Numbered from the stretch's first letter, positions 1 through 13,755 are shown. The stretch is 64,000 bases of DNA from Leptobrachium leishanense (GCA_009667805.1 CM019072.1:35271519-35335518); one strand, 5' to 3'. Notes: generated by a model not told the origin, from the letters alone. Translations and numbers: made by a program.

Positions 1-700
1 CACTCGGTGGCATCGCTGGCTGGCCGGGTGCCAGAAGTTTCGGCTGTTCGTACGTCTAGAGGGGCGGGGCACGGCATGACAGAGCCGCCGGCCTTAAATG
101 CAGGGCGGGCGAGTCGACTCATCACCCTGACGTGGAGTTAGTTCCCGCATCGCCTGGTGTATTTCCTTAGTGATTCACTGATTCTGTTGCTCCGTTGCTG
201 AACCGGATTGTATGAGGACCCTAATTGTTGCTGACTCGGACTGCCTTCCTGACCATTCTTTCTGACCAAGCCTGTATGTGTGTTGTGCCTAAAGCAGACT
301 CAGAGTGCTTGTTGCGTTTGAACCACGCTGACCCAGTGTGTATGACTATCCTGCATAACATTGATGATAAAGAGTGTATGTCTGTCCTGCATAGCGCTAA
401 CTCAGTTTATCCATCGATCTGTCTTGTTGCCGAATCAGAGTGTATGAGGACCTTGTTTGTTGCCAAATCTGCCTGTACAAAACCCTCTCTGTTGCCAACT
501 CGGAACGTTTGTATGACCACGCTTCTGTTAACCCCTGGTGTAATGAGCACAATGCCTAAACCTCTTCCTGACTGCTCTCCACTTATCAGTGAGGTTAACC
601 CTTTGTGGCTCAGCGATAACTTGATCTCAAGACCTGCTGTGACAAAGCTGTACTTATTATTGTTGGACTGTCTATTCTCCCTGGCTGGGAGTTAGTTAGT
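1..700. repeat. Degenerate internal repeat, possibly LTR-derived
   Basis: Between about 205 and 545 a loose unit recurs, beginning TGTATGA and followed by a CCTG- or GTTGC-like core and an AACTCAGA-like end (starts near 210, 275, 340, 377, 440, 471 and 510). This gives a 156-codon open frame at 225-695 with no recognisable domain, which I do not call a gene. The GC-rich start and the repeat style resemble LTR or leader regions of amphibian LTR retroelements, but no paired LTR, primer site or TG...CA boundary could be established. Low confidence in the class; the repetition itself is visible. Confidence 0.3.
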
Positions 701-2020
<1,320 letters not shown>

Positions 2021-2026
2021 ACGGGC

Positions 2027-2378
2027 AAGGCCGGGTGCACACTAGCATTTTCTTCTGCGCACTAGCGTGCGTTAAAAAGGACGCACTTTATGGCGGAAGA
2101 GATTGTAGACGCCAGACGATGCGTTTATATTGACGTTCGCACGCGGCCGTTCAAGTGCGCAGGTGCGCTCATTTGATGTTCAGCACGCGGCCAACGTCAC
2201 GTCAATCCTAGCGCAAAAGCCTTGGTGTCTCCATGACAGACGTCTTCAGTGCACGGTATGCGTTGCGCAGGTACTACGTGCGTTCTTCTCTATCCACGTT
2301 ATTATATGCTACAACAGACGTCATAAAGAGCGTCATAACGCACGCTAGTGCGCAGAAGAAAAGAGCACCCAGCCTTAC
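2027..2378. mobile_element. MITE with about 35-bp terminal inverted repeats
   Basis: The left end (AAGGCCGGGTGCACACTAGC, then TTTTCTTCTGCGCACTAGCGT) is mirrored by the right end, which reads CACGCTAGTGCGCAGAAGAA then AGAGCACCCAGCCTT. The interior is CpG-rich and non-coding, with further GCGCA words. The layout resembles the Harbinger-like MITEs elsewhere in the window (27151, 45286, 54553, 59313), but no clear target-site duplication is seen, so the superfamily is uncertain. Confidence 0.6.
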
Positions 2379-2454
2379 CGGTGCTATTCTGACATGCATC
2401 TAGGCGAAAAATAATTCTGAGCTGCAGGCTGATACTTGCAGCGGCACAGCACCA

Positions 2455-2610
2455 CCGTGAATATCCGCTCTTGAAGTCCACAGGACTCTGTGGAACTCTA
2501 AGAAGACGCAAAGGGACATGGGAACCATTTGTTCCCAGTCTCATGCCGGTTGCGACCAGAGGAAGTGGCGGATCACGTCGCCCTCTGCACCGTGGGATCT
2601 CAGGTGAGCA
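2455..2610. repeat. Dispersed repeat shared with 16310-16420
   Basis: The stretch around GGGAACCATTTGTTCCCAGT and AGAGGAAGTGGCGG recurs in diverged form near 16325-16420 (GGGAACGATTTATTCCCGGT, AGAGGAAGTGGTGG), each copy ending near a GT dinucleotide. The family was not recognised. It is not a copine exon. Confidence 0.4.
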
Positions 2611-2697
2611 TGTCTTTTTTTTTTATTTTGGGGGGGTTGTTAAATGTACACCAGGGTTTAAAAGTCCCTTTTCAGTATTAATACCATCTCGTTTAGA

Positions 2698-3147
2698 CCT
2701 GGTTCAGACCTGGGCGTTTTACAGCGTCTTCCTACGGGCTGTAAACCGCTCAAACACTGAAATCCCATTATTTCCTATGGGCACGATTCACACCTGGGCG
2801 TATTACAGTGCGTAGGGACGCGCTGTAAAGCGCCCTATGCCCAAAGAAGTACAGGAGCTTCTTTGAGGCTTATTACAGCGCGTTTGTGGCCATAGACTTC
2901 AACGTGAACGCTGAAATGGGCGTTTGCGCGTTTTCGTGATCAAAAACGAGAGTATGAACGTGAGTTCCACACACGGCAACAGGGGCAAAAGGCACTAAAG
3001 TCTTTTTCATTGGACGCCTCCGTAGTCAATCAAAAAAACACACGTACAAGGCGTGTTTCTAATTGTCAAAAACGACAGATAATACGCTCATAAAACGCCC
3101 AACAAAAACACGCGTATATGAGATATGCTCAGGTGTGAACCCAGCCT
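2698..3147. mobile_element. MITE with short inverted ends
   Basis: The left end, TGGTTCAGACCTGGGCG, is complementary with mismatches to the right end, CAGGTGTGAACCCAGCC. The interior repeats GCGTTTTACAGCG-like and CACACCTGGGCGTATTACAG words and codes for nothing. Probably a Harbinger-like MITE; no certain target duplication. Confidence 0.5.
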
Positions 3148-3818
3148 TGGAGGATGAGCTAGGTCGGAGTAGCTCGTTCTCTGGACAGACACAAAATCCA
3201 TGTCTTCAATACAAAGTATATGAGATGTGAATTTACGATAAGCTAATGGTTGTTGCTCGAGCTAATCTTCCCGTTTGGAATTGGACCCCACATGTCCTAC
3301 TTTAACAATTTCTTTACCAAAACCTGCACAGTTATAGTTACAGTTAACAGGTTTTTATAAAGCACTAACAAGTTCCGTAGCGCTCTGCAGGTTGGGCATC
3401 CCTAATCTGGAACTCTGAAATCCTGAGTTTGTTTATACTTCCCTCCCTGTTGCTCTGCATGCGCGATGGTGCTCCGAGACGCTGCTCCTGATTGCTGCAG
3501 CAAAACGCAGCCTCACCGTGTTACATGCTGCACAGAGACACACAGGCTCTGTGCAGCACCTCCATGGAAAAGGTTTGCACAGCTCTCCCAGCGTTTGTAC
3601 CACTCCTATCCTGTCGCGATGTTCTTCCTTTCAGACATCCGAGTCTCCCAGGTTCTGCAATCCAGAAGAATGCTGGGGGGGGGGCTACATAATTAAACCT
3701 TTTTATGGAAATATAAATTTTTAATAAAAGTCAACCCTAAGCTCTAACCCAAAACCAGAGTTTACGCATGTGACACCACAATTCGATGATGCTAACTATA
3801 TAATTTTGTATTTTTCAG
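3148..3818. other. Intron sequence before the first visible CPNE2 exon
   Basis: No recognised gene or repeat. It ends with the splice acceptor GTATTTTTCAG directly before the exon at 3819. Confidence 0.5.
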
Positions 3819-3890
3819 ATAATTGCCCAAGAACTGTCTGATAATAGAGTGATAACACTCTCGATGGCTGGGAGGAAACTGGACAAAAAG
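3819..3890 (+). CDS. CPNE2: CPNE2 exon: start of second C2 domain
   Basis: A 72-bp exon flanked by TTTTTCAG and GTGAGA, phase 0 at both ends, encoding 24 residues from IIAQELSDNR to GRKLDKK. This is the first beta-strand region of the copine C2B domain and leads to the first calcium-binding loop. Its LDKK end joins directly to DLFGKSD of the next exon, restoring the copine motif with calcium-ligand aspartates. The preceding exon, which should encode the end of the C2A-C2B linker, was not found upstream in the window. Confidence 0.9.
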
Positions 3891-4423
3891 GTGAGATGCG
3901 CCTCTGCTGTTTTCTCCACATGTTTCCATTCTGGTTGTTTTGTGCACTGTAATGGGCTAAAAAAAGGACATCACAATGAGGTACAAGGACTAGTGTCTTG
4001 TTTCCATGAAAGTGACTTTTGCGGCCTCAGTGCTGGAATTTATTTTTTAATATCACTTCTATTTAATCCTTTAATTAAAAAGTTGTCAGACAGAAATAGA
4101 AATGTTGCTTTTGATTGCTGTTATTGTGTGTGTTGTGGACTTCATTTGCATGTCCTACCCAGAGTGCTTTGCTGCATACAGGGATTGTAGCACATGAGCT
4201 CTGTAAGCAGTTCTCTGAATTGCTGGGATGTGTAAATGTACCCTGCAGTTATAAACTTTATTATTTGCTGTGTGGAGGTTTTTAATCACGCTTTTTTGCC
4301 CTCCACCACCGCTTAAATTTTTATTGATTTGCCCTTGTGGTAAATCCTCTAATATACTGTAACTGGTCGCTTGCTATCTCCTGCTCAGGGCATAATAAGC
4401 CCGAAACAGCTGTACAGGAGTGA

Positions 4424-5276
4424 CTGTCGGGGTTCTTCAAAGAGAATCAAAGTCACAGCACGTTCGGTGACACTTTGTTCTCTTCAATCTGGTGCGATTC
4501 GGCGATCCCATTTCGGCGACCCTGCGGTGTATTCAGCAAGCACCACAGGGTCGTCGTAGTGCAGGGAAAAGCCGCCGCAAACCTGCCGCACACTCGCCTC
4601 AAAACCCAGGCGAATGGACACCGAAAATCCTCAAAAACATCTGGATTAACCCCGCCGGACACGCCGGAGAAACCCGAGCAGGAGACTATCACAGCGCAGA
4701 GCAGCCGCCGGAAAAACCCGACACCGCAGACGAGTCGAGTGGGAAAAAAAAAAACGTACGCTTGAATGTTTGAAAAGTGAAACGCTGTTTGCAAAGAAAC
4801 TACAGAACGAAAATCTCTGAAATTTACATATAAGATCCAATGAATGATAATAAAAAGGGCTGTTACAGAAAAACTAAAAAACGATAAAAAAAAATCGCTA
4901 AAAAATCGAAAAAATAAAAACTCTTTACTGTAGAATATTATAATATACAGTTTATTAGATATTGAATTAAACCGGGAATATTTTTAACATTGAAGCCTAT
5001 GGGATTCGCCTGAATAAACCTGTCGCATGAAACCACTGAATAGCAGGGCAATTCGGCAACTTTTCACTGCTGGTTTTGTTCTCTGAATAGACGAAGCATT
5101 GCTTCTCTACAGGGAATTCACTGCCCTCGAACAGGCACCGTATGTGCAGGCAATTCGCCGACATTTGTCGAACTGCCTCCTCTCTGAATAGCCGAATGGC
5201 CAGGAAAGGTAACCGTATGCTGAATTTCGGCGTTCGGTTACCTTTCGGCCACCTCGGAGCTCTTTGAATAACCCTG
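4424..5276. mobile_element. Mariner-like MITE, copy A
   Basis: The left end is CTGTCGGGGTTCTTCAAAGA and the right end CTCTTTGAATAACCCTG followed by CTA. The interior shares long blocks with 5886-6778, including GGCGACCCTG then GGTGTATTCAGCAAGCACCA, and the ATTGAAGCCTATGGGATTCG block near 4990. No transposase frame. TA-like flanks and CAGGGTTATTCAAAGAG-type ends suggest a Tc1/mariner-type non-autonomous element. Confidence 0.65.
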
Positions 5277-5531
5277 CTAGACTGGTGGCATAACCTGACC
5301 ATTGTTTAAAGAAAAAAAAAAGCCATCTAGTATGGCACGGCACTGGCAAGGAGGGTTCTGTGTCGTTTTACAGACCCTAGATGCAAAAAAGGTGAGCAGT
5401 TGTGCACTTCATTTGCTTGTCAGAGTTCTTTGCTGCATATGGGGAATGTAGCACATGATCTGTGTGATCCAGTTCTCTGAATTGCTGGGATGTGAAAATG
5501 TTTTCTTAAACAATAGACTTTATATATTTAA

Positions 5532-5885
<354 letters not shown>

Positions 5886-6778
5886 CAGGGTAATTCAAAG
5901 AGAATTGAAAAGTCACCGCACGTTCGGTGACTTTTCGTTCTCTTCAATTCGGTTTGTTTTGCCGATCCCATTTCGGCGACCCTGTGGTGTATTCAGCAAG
6001 CACCACAGGGTCCCTGAATTGCAGGGAAAGGCTGGCGCAAACCTGATGAAAACTAACCGCAAAACCCGGTGAATGCACGCCGAAAACCCGCAAAAACATC
6101 TGGATTAACCTGCCGAAAAACCTGAGCAGGAGCCGATCACAGGCAGCGAAGCCGCCGGAAAAAGCCGACACCGCAGAAGAGTCTGTGAATAAATTAGCAA
6201 AACAGTTTGCTTGAATGTTTGAAAAGTGAAACGCTGTTTGCAAAGAAACTACTGAGCGAAAATGTCTGAAATTTACATATGAGGTCCAAGGAATGATCAT
6301 AAAAAGGCCTGTTACAGAAAAAATAAGTAAACTTAAAAAAAAGGACTTTTTTTTATAAAAAAAAATAAAAAATCCAGAAAAATGCTTAAAATATCCTAAA
6401 AAAATCTATAAAGAGACTCTTTACTGCAGAATTTTATAATGAACGGTTTATTAGATATTGAATTAAAATGGGAATATTTTTAACATTGAAGCCTAAGGGA
6501 TTCGCCTGAATAAATCTGCCGCATGAAATCCCCGAATGGCAGAGCATTTCGGGAATCTTTCACTGCTGGTTTCTGTTCTCTGAATAGCCGAAGCAGTGCT
6601 TTTTTTTATGGGGTTTTCACTGCCCTTGAACAGGCGCCGTATATGCAGGCAATTCACCCGGATTTGGTGTATTGCCTGCTCTCTGGATAGCCGAATGGCC
6701 AAGAAAGGTAACCGAACGCTGATTTTCAGCATTAGGTTACCTTTCTCCAGCCATTCGGATCTCTTTGAATAACCCTGA
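5886..6778. mobile_element. Mariner-like MITE, copy B
   Basis: Left end CAGGGTAATTCAAAGAGAAT preceded by TA at 5884, right end CTCTTTGAATAACCCTG followed by ATA. It has the same internal blocks as 4424-5276 and, in reverse orientation, 62895-63790. Inverted ends of about 17 bp, TA flanks and lack of coding capacity fit a Tc1/mariner-type MITE family. Confidence 0.7.
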
Positions 6779-6779
6779 T

Positions 6780-7800
6780 AGGGTTTCTTTTCTTTTTTTA
6801 TTTGCACTTAAAAAGCACATAGTAGCGATACAACGCTTTGTTTTTGTTCTGGATATATATATTTTTTTAAAAAAAAAATAATAATTACATTTTTATTTGA
6901 AAAGATAATGGTCACATAACGACCTGCAAGGTTGGCCGCGCAGGGCCAAAAAGCAAATGAAAATAAATGTAAATGAAAATCGGTATTAAAAGTACCAGAA
7001 GGGGGTGAACTAAATGTCTCTGAAAAACTTAGCCGAAATAAAAAGCCCAGTCAGATAAGGCTGCAGTTAGCATCAGCAGGTAAACCTCAGAAAACAGAAT
7101 CCTTGAAGTAAAACTGTGAAGAAAAAATAAAGTTGGCTGGAAAGAAAAAGCCCAGCAGTAAAGTCCAAAAGGTCATCGGAAAGTCGACTTGGACGGCACA
7201 AAATGCATCGTGGGGAGGGGGGGGTCTCAATAAAGACATAAAAAGGCGAACCACGTCGGCCACTCGTCTGTAATGGTACCAGGGGAGTGAAGGTGAAAAA
7301 AAAAGTGTGGGGGGGGGGAGGAAGGGGAGTGAAGGTGAGGGCACAGCATAGGCCAAAATTGTGACTTTCCCGGCTCACTCCCGGAGGAGGCAAGGGTAAT
7401 GGAAGGGTAATGTCACCAGGCCCAGGAGCCCGAGGGCCAATTGTGGCAACCAGAACCATGGTAGGAGCCACAGTGACCCTCCTCGAGACATCCTGAAAAA
7501 TTGCCAGTATATAAAAAATAATAATAATAATTTTTTTAAAAAGGGGGAGGTGGGGGGGGGGGGTTGGAAGGGGATGGGGAAAAGAATAGGGGAGCACCAT
7601 CACTGGAGTGGCATGTGTCGCAAAAATAAATAACAAAGTCTCAAAAGTAAAATAAGGATCATCTGGGGAGGGAACAAAGCTAGTGTATCCGTCGGGAGGA
7701 AAGGGGGAAATTCCACATTAGAGGTGGTGAGCAATACTGGGGAAGGGGGTGAAGGCAACATCGAGATCTGCACGGTTCATATCCACTGCGAACTGTAAGG
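6780..7800 (-). repeat. Non-LTR-type repeat, related to 19640-20200 and 42370-42990
   Basis: A T/A-rich start is followed by a purine-rich segment with G-runs. The block around CCCGGAGGAGGC and GGCCCAGGAGCC matches the antisense repeat inside both copies of the segmental duplication (near 19815 and 42580). It lies directly downstream, on the minus strand, of the L1-like ORF1 relic at 7803-8869, so it may be the inter-ORF or 3' part of the same element. Open frames here are low-complexity proline/leucine translations and are not called. Confidence 0.5.
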
Positions 7801-7802
7801 GT

Positions 7803-8869
7803 CTAACCCGGGTCAGGGTCGGTCAGGGAGGGAGGGTTACCAACCGCTGAGGGCAAAATGGGCATGAGCCCAAGGGAATGCAACAGAGACCATGCCGCGT
7901 CCGGCGTGGCTGCCAGGTGGCTCAGGTTCGCGTGATTGACAGCGAGAGACTCAGCAGGGCCCCACCTATATCGGACCCCCGAGTTCCTCAGAAATGCAGT
8001 CACTTCCCGAAATTGCCGTCTTGCCATCAGAGTAAGAAACGGCAGATCATTATTCAATATGAGCATTGTGTCCTCAAAAATAAAAGGTACGGGCCATGGG
8101 ATTCGACAGCAGTCGCTTCTTATCCGCGAGCTCCCCGGCGATAGCAATCACGTCACGTGGGGCTCCCTCGGGTGCCGTAGCTAGTTTCCTAATTCGTAGA
8201 GCCGAACAGAAAATGGCAAATTCTTCCGCAGCCATCCCAAGCATGTGGGCCGCCACTTTGTTAACATAGGGCAGCAAGGTACCTGCCTGGATCTTCTCAG
8301 GTATCCCCCGAAACTTCACATTTCTGCATCTGTGACGAGCCTCCAGCGTCTCAACGGCTCCCGTTAGCAGGTCCACCTTAGCTTGTAAGGATCCCAGCTG
8401 AGCAGTAAAGAGCGCCTGTGTTGATACTACCTCCTCCACCTTCATCTCTACAGTCACCACTCGCCCTGTGATGGCCTCCATCTCTGTCTTCATGGTGTCG
8501 AAGTCCGAGCGCCAAAATGCCCTAATCTCCCCAAGCATCTGCTCAAGGTCAGCCTTGGTCTAAAGTAGATGGCCAGCTCCGGAGCCCTCGAGCAGCGCCC
8601 AAGGGGTCTGGGTATCCGTGTCAGCGCATGGAGCTTCGGCAAGCGTGGGTTGCTTTTCCGGTGGCCTTTTCCCAACACGTGTCGAACCCAGGATGCGTAC
8701 CTCCGTCTCTGTCCCTGAAGGGCCCTCCTCGTCCGAGCCCGACACTGGCTTCCGGGCCTGTCTGTGGTCCGCCGAGTTTCTGTCGCCAGTCGTCTCCCAG
8801 GGATTCCCCAATGTCCAACTGCCTGGGTCCCTCCGGAGTGGCAGATCCCTTCCCCGTCTTCTTCCCCAT
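7803..8869 (-). pseudogene. L1/Tx1-like LINE ORF1 relic
   Basis: Antisense reading frames, joined by frameshifts, resemble L1/Tx1-type ORF1 proteins: an N-terminal MGKKTGKGS start at 8869, a coiled-coil-like segment (ITGRVVTVEMKVEEVV to DLLTGAVETLEARH), then the RRM entry RNVKFRGIPE and an acidic/aromatic C-terminal region (FEDTMLILNNDLPFL) in another frame. ORF1 proteins bind LINE RNA as nucleic-acid chaperones. At least two frame changes separate the segments, so the copy is dead. No ORF2 is attached here; an L1-type RT relic on the opposite strand at 12.7 kb belongs to another insertion. Confidence 0.7.
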
Positions 8870-10847
8870 GTCTCACCTAATCAGCGAGGCTCACAAAGCC
8901 GCGGGGGAACTCTGCTCCGGCTGCAGGTTTCAAGATGGCCACCCAGAGTAGACCGCAAAACGAGCCGGACTCAGCCAAATGCGGCGAAAACGAAAAGAAA
9001 ACCCCCAAAATGGTCCGGGCAGGCAGCTAACCAGTCCCTCAATCTTACGGGTACTTCAGCCGGTGATCGGTCACAGTGGAACAGCAAGTTTATAAATCAA
9101 GCGCGGGAGAGCTCAGCAAAATGCGACCTATTCCGCCTGCAGTCAGCTCCGCCCCCCCTGGATATATGTTTTGATTAACACTTTAGATGGATAAAGTCTC
9201 CTTTCAAAAATATTCCCTGGCATTAATTGCTACATACTTATTGCAAAAAAAAAAACCACATTTGTTTTTATGAAATGGGTACCCTACTAGTGCCAAGTGT
9301 CCTTTTATTGACGCTGCTGTTAGTTTTAGGGTTAAGGTTACTTTTAGGGTTAATCCTAGCCAACAGATTCTGTCCCATTGTCGCTTACATTTTTTTGTGA
9401 AATGGGGCGGAATCTGTTGGTTATGGTTAACTGGTACACTCTAAACCTAAGCACAAATAGTAGCTGTAATATTAACCCTAACCCTAAAACAAACACCAGT
9501 GTCACTAAAATGATGCACGTTTGGTACTAATTTTGCCCGAAAATGATCAGTGTTTTGTATTTGGCAATAAAAACACACAAAAAAAACAACTTTTTTACCC
9601 CTAGCGTCCCAATGCTATGACACTTTTCTGAGACATCGTAATCGAATGCGTCCAGAAGGTGGCACGATTCCCACATGTTTTCAAAATGAAAGTATTGCAT
9701 TATAAGTGGTAAACCATATAACTCCCTCTCTGGATGGCAATAATAATGAGGATCTTTCGGGGAAGTGGAACAAGTGCGACATTTAATGGGTAGGTGAGGT
9801 AGGCCAAGTAACGATGGCTGAGAATGAAATTAGGAGCAGGAAGAATTGTCTACGTTCTGGTATAACTCGACAGTCTAGATACAGGCCCCATGGACTTTAC
9901 TCGTTCGCTAACGAGATCTATACTCGATCTGCAAGGTACCTGCTAGTTCCCCCATAGTGCATATCGTAGATGTGGGATAATTCTGGAGCAATGCTAAGCA
10001 ATTCTGTTTCTTTGCAAGCTAAAATCATTTGCAATTGGGCTCCAGAACATGCCCCAAAGCTTTTAGCACCTCCAGCATGATACCTGAGGTGTCAAAACAG
10101 ATTAACCCCATCACTACCGAGATGGAGATAAATCAGGACTTCAAAGGCACCATCATGAGCCGGATATCGAGTTATCTCGAGCTGCAGCTCTGAAGGACAA
10201 AAGCAAATGAAATTTGTTTGCTTTTGGGCTGCAGAAGGGAAGGTGCCCCATATGTTTTAGCCCTGTGGGCATAATGCCCAAGATGCTAAAACTGTTTGAA
10301 ATCCGCTAACTGATTGTCCTTATTGGACTTTCAGCAGCTGATGCATGGAACCACGAGCTGTAGCTCAATTTGGCCAGTAGATTGCGCCATCTACTTGCCA
10401 AATATATTATTACAGTAAGAAATAAACTGGGAATTTTTCCAAATATTTCTTACTGTATAATTAAAATGATTTTTCAAAAAACCACTGTTCCCACTATGTA
10501 TTTTTGGAAAATCACTTGGTAGAGAAGGGGTTAAACCGCTTGGATTCCTTTTTCCTCATAAAAAAATCTATCCCATGCAGTATTATGGAGATGTAGTAGT
10601 GCCATTTAGCCAGCAGATGGAGTTCTGGTATAACTCGATACAGTTTGAAAATGTGCTTTTGTTATTAAGCACTGTTTCATGTATGTAGAATGCAAACATG
10701 TTTTCCATAAATCCACTGGATTCTGGCAGTGGTTTTATGGAAAACCAAATTGGTAATGAAGGGCTTATAATACCAGGGCATGGAGTTAAAAAGGAATGGC
10801 ATATAGCTTATAGACTCTAAAACTACTTATTCTCTATCCCTCTAATG
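8870..10847. other. Non-coding intron; telomere-like foldback at 9316-9500
   Basis: No gene recognised. At 9316-9360 and 9475-9500 lie facing TTAGGGTTA-like and TAACCCTAACCCTA-like words around an inverted CAACAGATTCTGTCCCATT / AATGGGGCGGAATCTGTTGG pair, giving a small imperfect foldback. The remainder has short direct repeats (TTCTGGTATAACTCGA near 9855 and 10623) and AT-rich sequence. Confidence 0.45.
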
Positions 10848-12516
10848 CAGGGCCTACCCAAGACATTGTGCTGCCTGGAGTGAAGGCTGAAATGCTGGCC
10901 CCCCCCACCACCACGTAACCCCAAAATACTCCCACGTGACACATCCACTGTGCTATATCATGATATATAGTGCCAGCTCACATGGGTATATATTGCCAGC
11001 CCAGCTCACATGGGTATATATTGCCAGCTCACTTGGGTATATATTGGCCACAGCTCTCATGGGTATATATTGCCAGCTCACATGGGTATATATTGCCAGC
11101 CCTGCTCAAATGGATATATATTGCCAGCTCACATGGGTATATATAATTGCCCCCAGCTCACATGGGTATATATTGCCAGCCAAGCTCACATGGGTATATA
11201 TTGCCAGCCCACATGGGTATATATAATTGCCCCCAGCTCACATGGGTATATATTGCCAGTTCACATGGGTATATATAATTGCCCCAGCTCACATGGATAT
11301 ATTTTGCCAGCTCACATGGGTATATATAATTGCCCCCAGCTCACATGGGTATATAGTGCCAGCTCACATGGGTATTATTGCCAGCCAAGCTCACATGGGT
11401 ATATATAGCCAGCTCACATGGGTATATATAGCCAGCTCACATGGGTATATATAGCCAGCTCACATGGGTATATATAGCCAGCTCGCATGGGTATATATAA
11501 TTGCCCCCAGCTCGCATGGGTATATATTGCCAGCTCACATGGGTATATATAATTGCCCCCAGCTCTATATATATATATATTGCCAGCTCACATGGGTATA
11601 TATATATTGCCAGCTCACATGGGTATATATATATTGCCAGCTCACATGGGTATATATAATTGCCCCCAGCTCACATGGGTATATATTGCCAGTCAAGCTC
11701 ACATGGGTATATATTGCCAGCCCAGCCCACATGGGTATATATAATTGCCCCCAGGTCACATGGGTATATATAATTGCCCCCAGGTCACATGGGTATATAT
11801 AATTGCCCCAGCATATATATATATTGCCAGCTCACATGGGTATATATAATTGCCCCCAGCTCACATGGGTATATATTGCCAGCCAAGCTCACATGGGTAT
11901 ATATTGCCAGCTCACATGGGTATATATAATTGCCGCCAGCTCACATGGGTATATATAATTGCCCCCAGCTCACATGGGTATATATAATTGCCCCCAGCTC
12001 TCATGGGTATATATTGCCAGCCAAGCTCACATGGGTATATATTGCCAGCTCTCATGGGTATATATTGCCAGCCCAGCTCACGTGGGTATTTATAGTTGCC
12101 CCCAGCTCACTTGGGTATCTCTCACGGGTATATATTGTATGCTGCCCCAGCTCACATGGGTATATATTGCCAGCTCACTTGGGTATCTTCCCCCCCCCTG
12201 CTTACTTTTGCAGACACTCGGTGCTGGCAGTGGCTGGTCCAGACAGTCCTCCACTGCATGCTGAAGAGGAAGACAGAAGATCTATCCGCAGCCGCCGCCC
12301 GCGCTCCCGTGGACGCATGCCTGGCATGCGTGTGGGAGGGTGGGCGTGGTCAGCGACGGTACGCAGTGTAGCCACGCGGCGGCCGCCCAAGTAGATGCGA
12401 TAAAATAGTGCAGTGTGAGCGCTGGAAGTCAAGGTGGCGGTGGCAAACTTTGCCGCTGTGCAATATTTGCGCCTGGCGCAAGCGCTCCGCCCTGCTCCAT
12501 TGTCGGGCCGGCCCTG
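10848..12516. mobile_element. hAT-type non-autonomous element carrying a minisatellite
   Basis: The element starts CAGGGCCTACCC and ends GTCGGGCCGGCCCTG, short hAT-style inverted ends. It is flanked by near-identical 8-bp target duplications, CTCTAATG at 10840-10847 and CTCGAATG at 12517-12524 (7 of 8 match). About 1.2 kb of the interior is a tandem minisatellite; the right part is GC-rich. No transposase. A second hAT element at 31510-32711 carries a related minisatellite. Confidence 0.75.
10975..12190 (+). repeat. 23-bp-type minisatellite (GCTCACATGGGTATATATTGCCA)
   Basis: Dozens of copies of a unit made of AGCTCACATGGGTATATA followed by TTGCCAGCC or ATTGCCCCCAGC. Two alternating linkers, a short TTGCCAGCTC and a longer TAATTGCCCCCAGCTC, give higher-order variants. 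Open frames in several registers (repeats of HMGIYCQ, LTWVYIAS) are by-products of the repeat and not proteins. Confidence 0.95.
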
Positions 12517-12714
12517 CTCGAATGGTGTGTTTTTTCGTGTGTCCAGTGGTTTCTTTTGTAGCTCTTATTTATAATTGATTCGTGTGTGTCTTCTAGTTGG
12601 CCTCCCTCTCTCCCCCCCCCTACAATCCATTCTGAATGCCTCTGCGAGGCTCATCCACCGCTCTGTCTCTGCAAGTCCCCTCACTGGCTTCCCAATCGTG
12701 GTCCTCAAGTACCC

Positions 12715-13257
12715 CCAACAGGTTTTAAATTATAACCATAATGGAACCCGCCAGGGTTGTCCCCTCTCTCCCCTCCTCTTCGCTCTCACCCTAGAACCCC
12801 TAGTGCTCCATATACGCTCCTCCCCTGACATACAGGGAATCACGGTTCCTGACGAATCCTTTAAAGTATCTGCTTACGCGGACGACGTATTGCTTATCCT
12901 GACCTCCCCGGAGTCCTCGCTGGCGGCCACCTCTGCTTTGCTGTCCCATTTTTCGGCACCATCGGGGTATAAAGTTAACCTTGATAAATCCGTTCTTTTA
13001 CCCTTCCACATTCCCCAGCATAGACTTAAGGTTTTGACCGCTGAATTTGGGTTTAAGATAGCGTCCGCCTCAATCCCGTACTTGGGTATACATTTGCCGA
13101 GCAAGTATATAAAGATTTTTACAAGGTGAATTATCCACCTCTGTGTGCTAAGCTTCGACGGGAGATGGAGGTTTGGAACAAGGAATGTATCTCCTGGCTC
13201 GGTAGAGTCCACTGCATTAAAATGAATTTACTACCACGCTTACTATACCGGTTTTAG
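12715..13257 (+). pseudogene. L1-like reverse transcriptase fragment
   Basis: The forward frame encodes the finger/palm part of an L1/Tx1-type RT: GTRQGCPLSPLLFALTLEPL, then the catalytic SAYADDVLL box (Y-A-D-D), SGYKVNLDKS, and PYLGIHLPSKY. A frameshift near 13105 moves the sequence to a second frame with WNKECISWLGRVHCIKMNLL and a stop at LLYRF. The N-terminal endonuclease and most of ORF2 are missing, so this is a dead internal fragment. Confidence 0.85.
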
Positions 13258-13629
13258 GCGCTTCCATTTCCTTCAGGTCATGTCTGAATATCTCATCGTT
13301 AGTCAGACCAGTTTATTATTTCAACATCCAATAGAAACGTTCGTTGTAGAAAAGAGGTTCCTATCCACCCCACATAGGAATGTGATATAACAGCCAATCA
13401 GAGCAGATACATTTCTACATCATGTAACAAAGACAGGAAATGTAGCTAAATTCCGCAGGCCACCATCCTATGTATGAAAAGACCGTCTACATACAGAATT
13501 GACACTTAGAAAGGGGGGGTCACAACCCATTTTATCAGAACAGGCTTTTCACACTAATGCATATTGAAATATGGTACATATTTCAATCACAGGAAATTTA
13601 TATTCATACAGAAAATGAAAATCTAACAG
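13258..13629. other. Intron stretch without recognised features
   Basis: AT-rich sequence between the L1-like fragment and a MITE fragment. No exon or transposon end seen. Confidence 0.4.
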
Positions 13630-13745
13630 GTTTACCAGATATTCGAAGCACAGGTGGTATGATTTGCTGCTCAGTGATTGCAGGATTCAGTCTGCATTTC
13701 CCCAAGATGATCCTCAAAATCTGGCCTGTTGGGGGGTACCTGATG
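13630..13745 (-). mobile_element. Internal fragment of the hAT MITE seen at 61079
   Basis: The segment around GATTTGCTGCTCAGTGATTG, GATTCAGTCTG and AAATCTGGC is the reverse complement of the interior of the complete 182-bp MITE at 61079-61260. The ends are lost. The L2-type LINE begins immediately downstream. Confidence 0.6.
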
Positions 13746-13755
13746 ACCGCAGTTG

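Noticed and set aside
225..695. 156-codon open frame as a gene
   Set aside because: It follows a degenerate repeat, lacks a recognisable domain, and no splice or promoter context was found.
3466..3724. Upstream CPNE2 exon
   Set aside because: Overlapping open frames have no similarity to the C2A or linker region and no proper splice borders.
7073..7636. 187-codon antisense frame
   Set aside because: Proline/leucine/phenylalanine low complexity from G- and A-runs in a LINE-type repeat; no domain.
9316..9500. Interstitial telomeric repeat
   Set aside because: Only a few scattered TTAGGG-like words, part of a small foldback; too few and too irregular for a telomeric tract.
11010..11802. Long open frames through the 10975-12190 array (HMGIYCQ-like repeat proteins)
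   Set aside because: They are translations of the minisatellite; several frames are open at once and no start context or domain is present.
10975..12190. CRISPR array
   Set aside because: Repeats are contiguous or have variable-length copies of the same linker, with no unique spacers and no cas genes; the DNA is eukaryotic.
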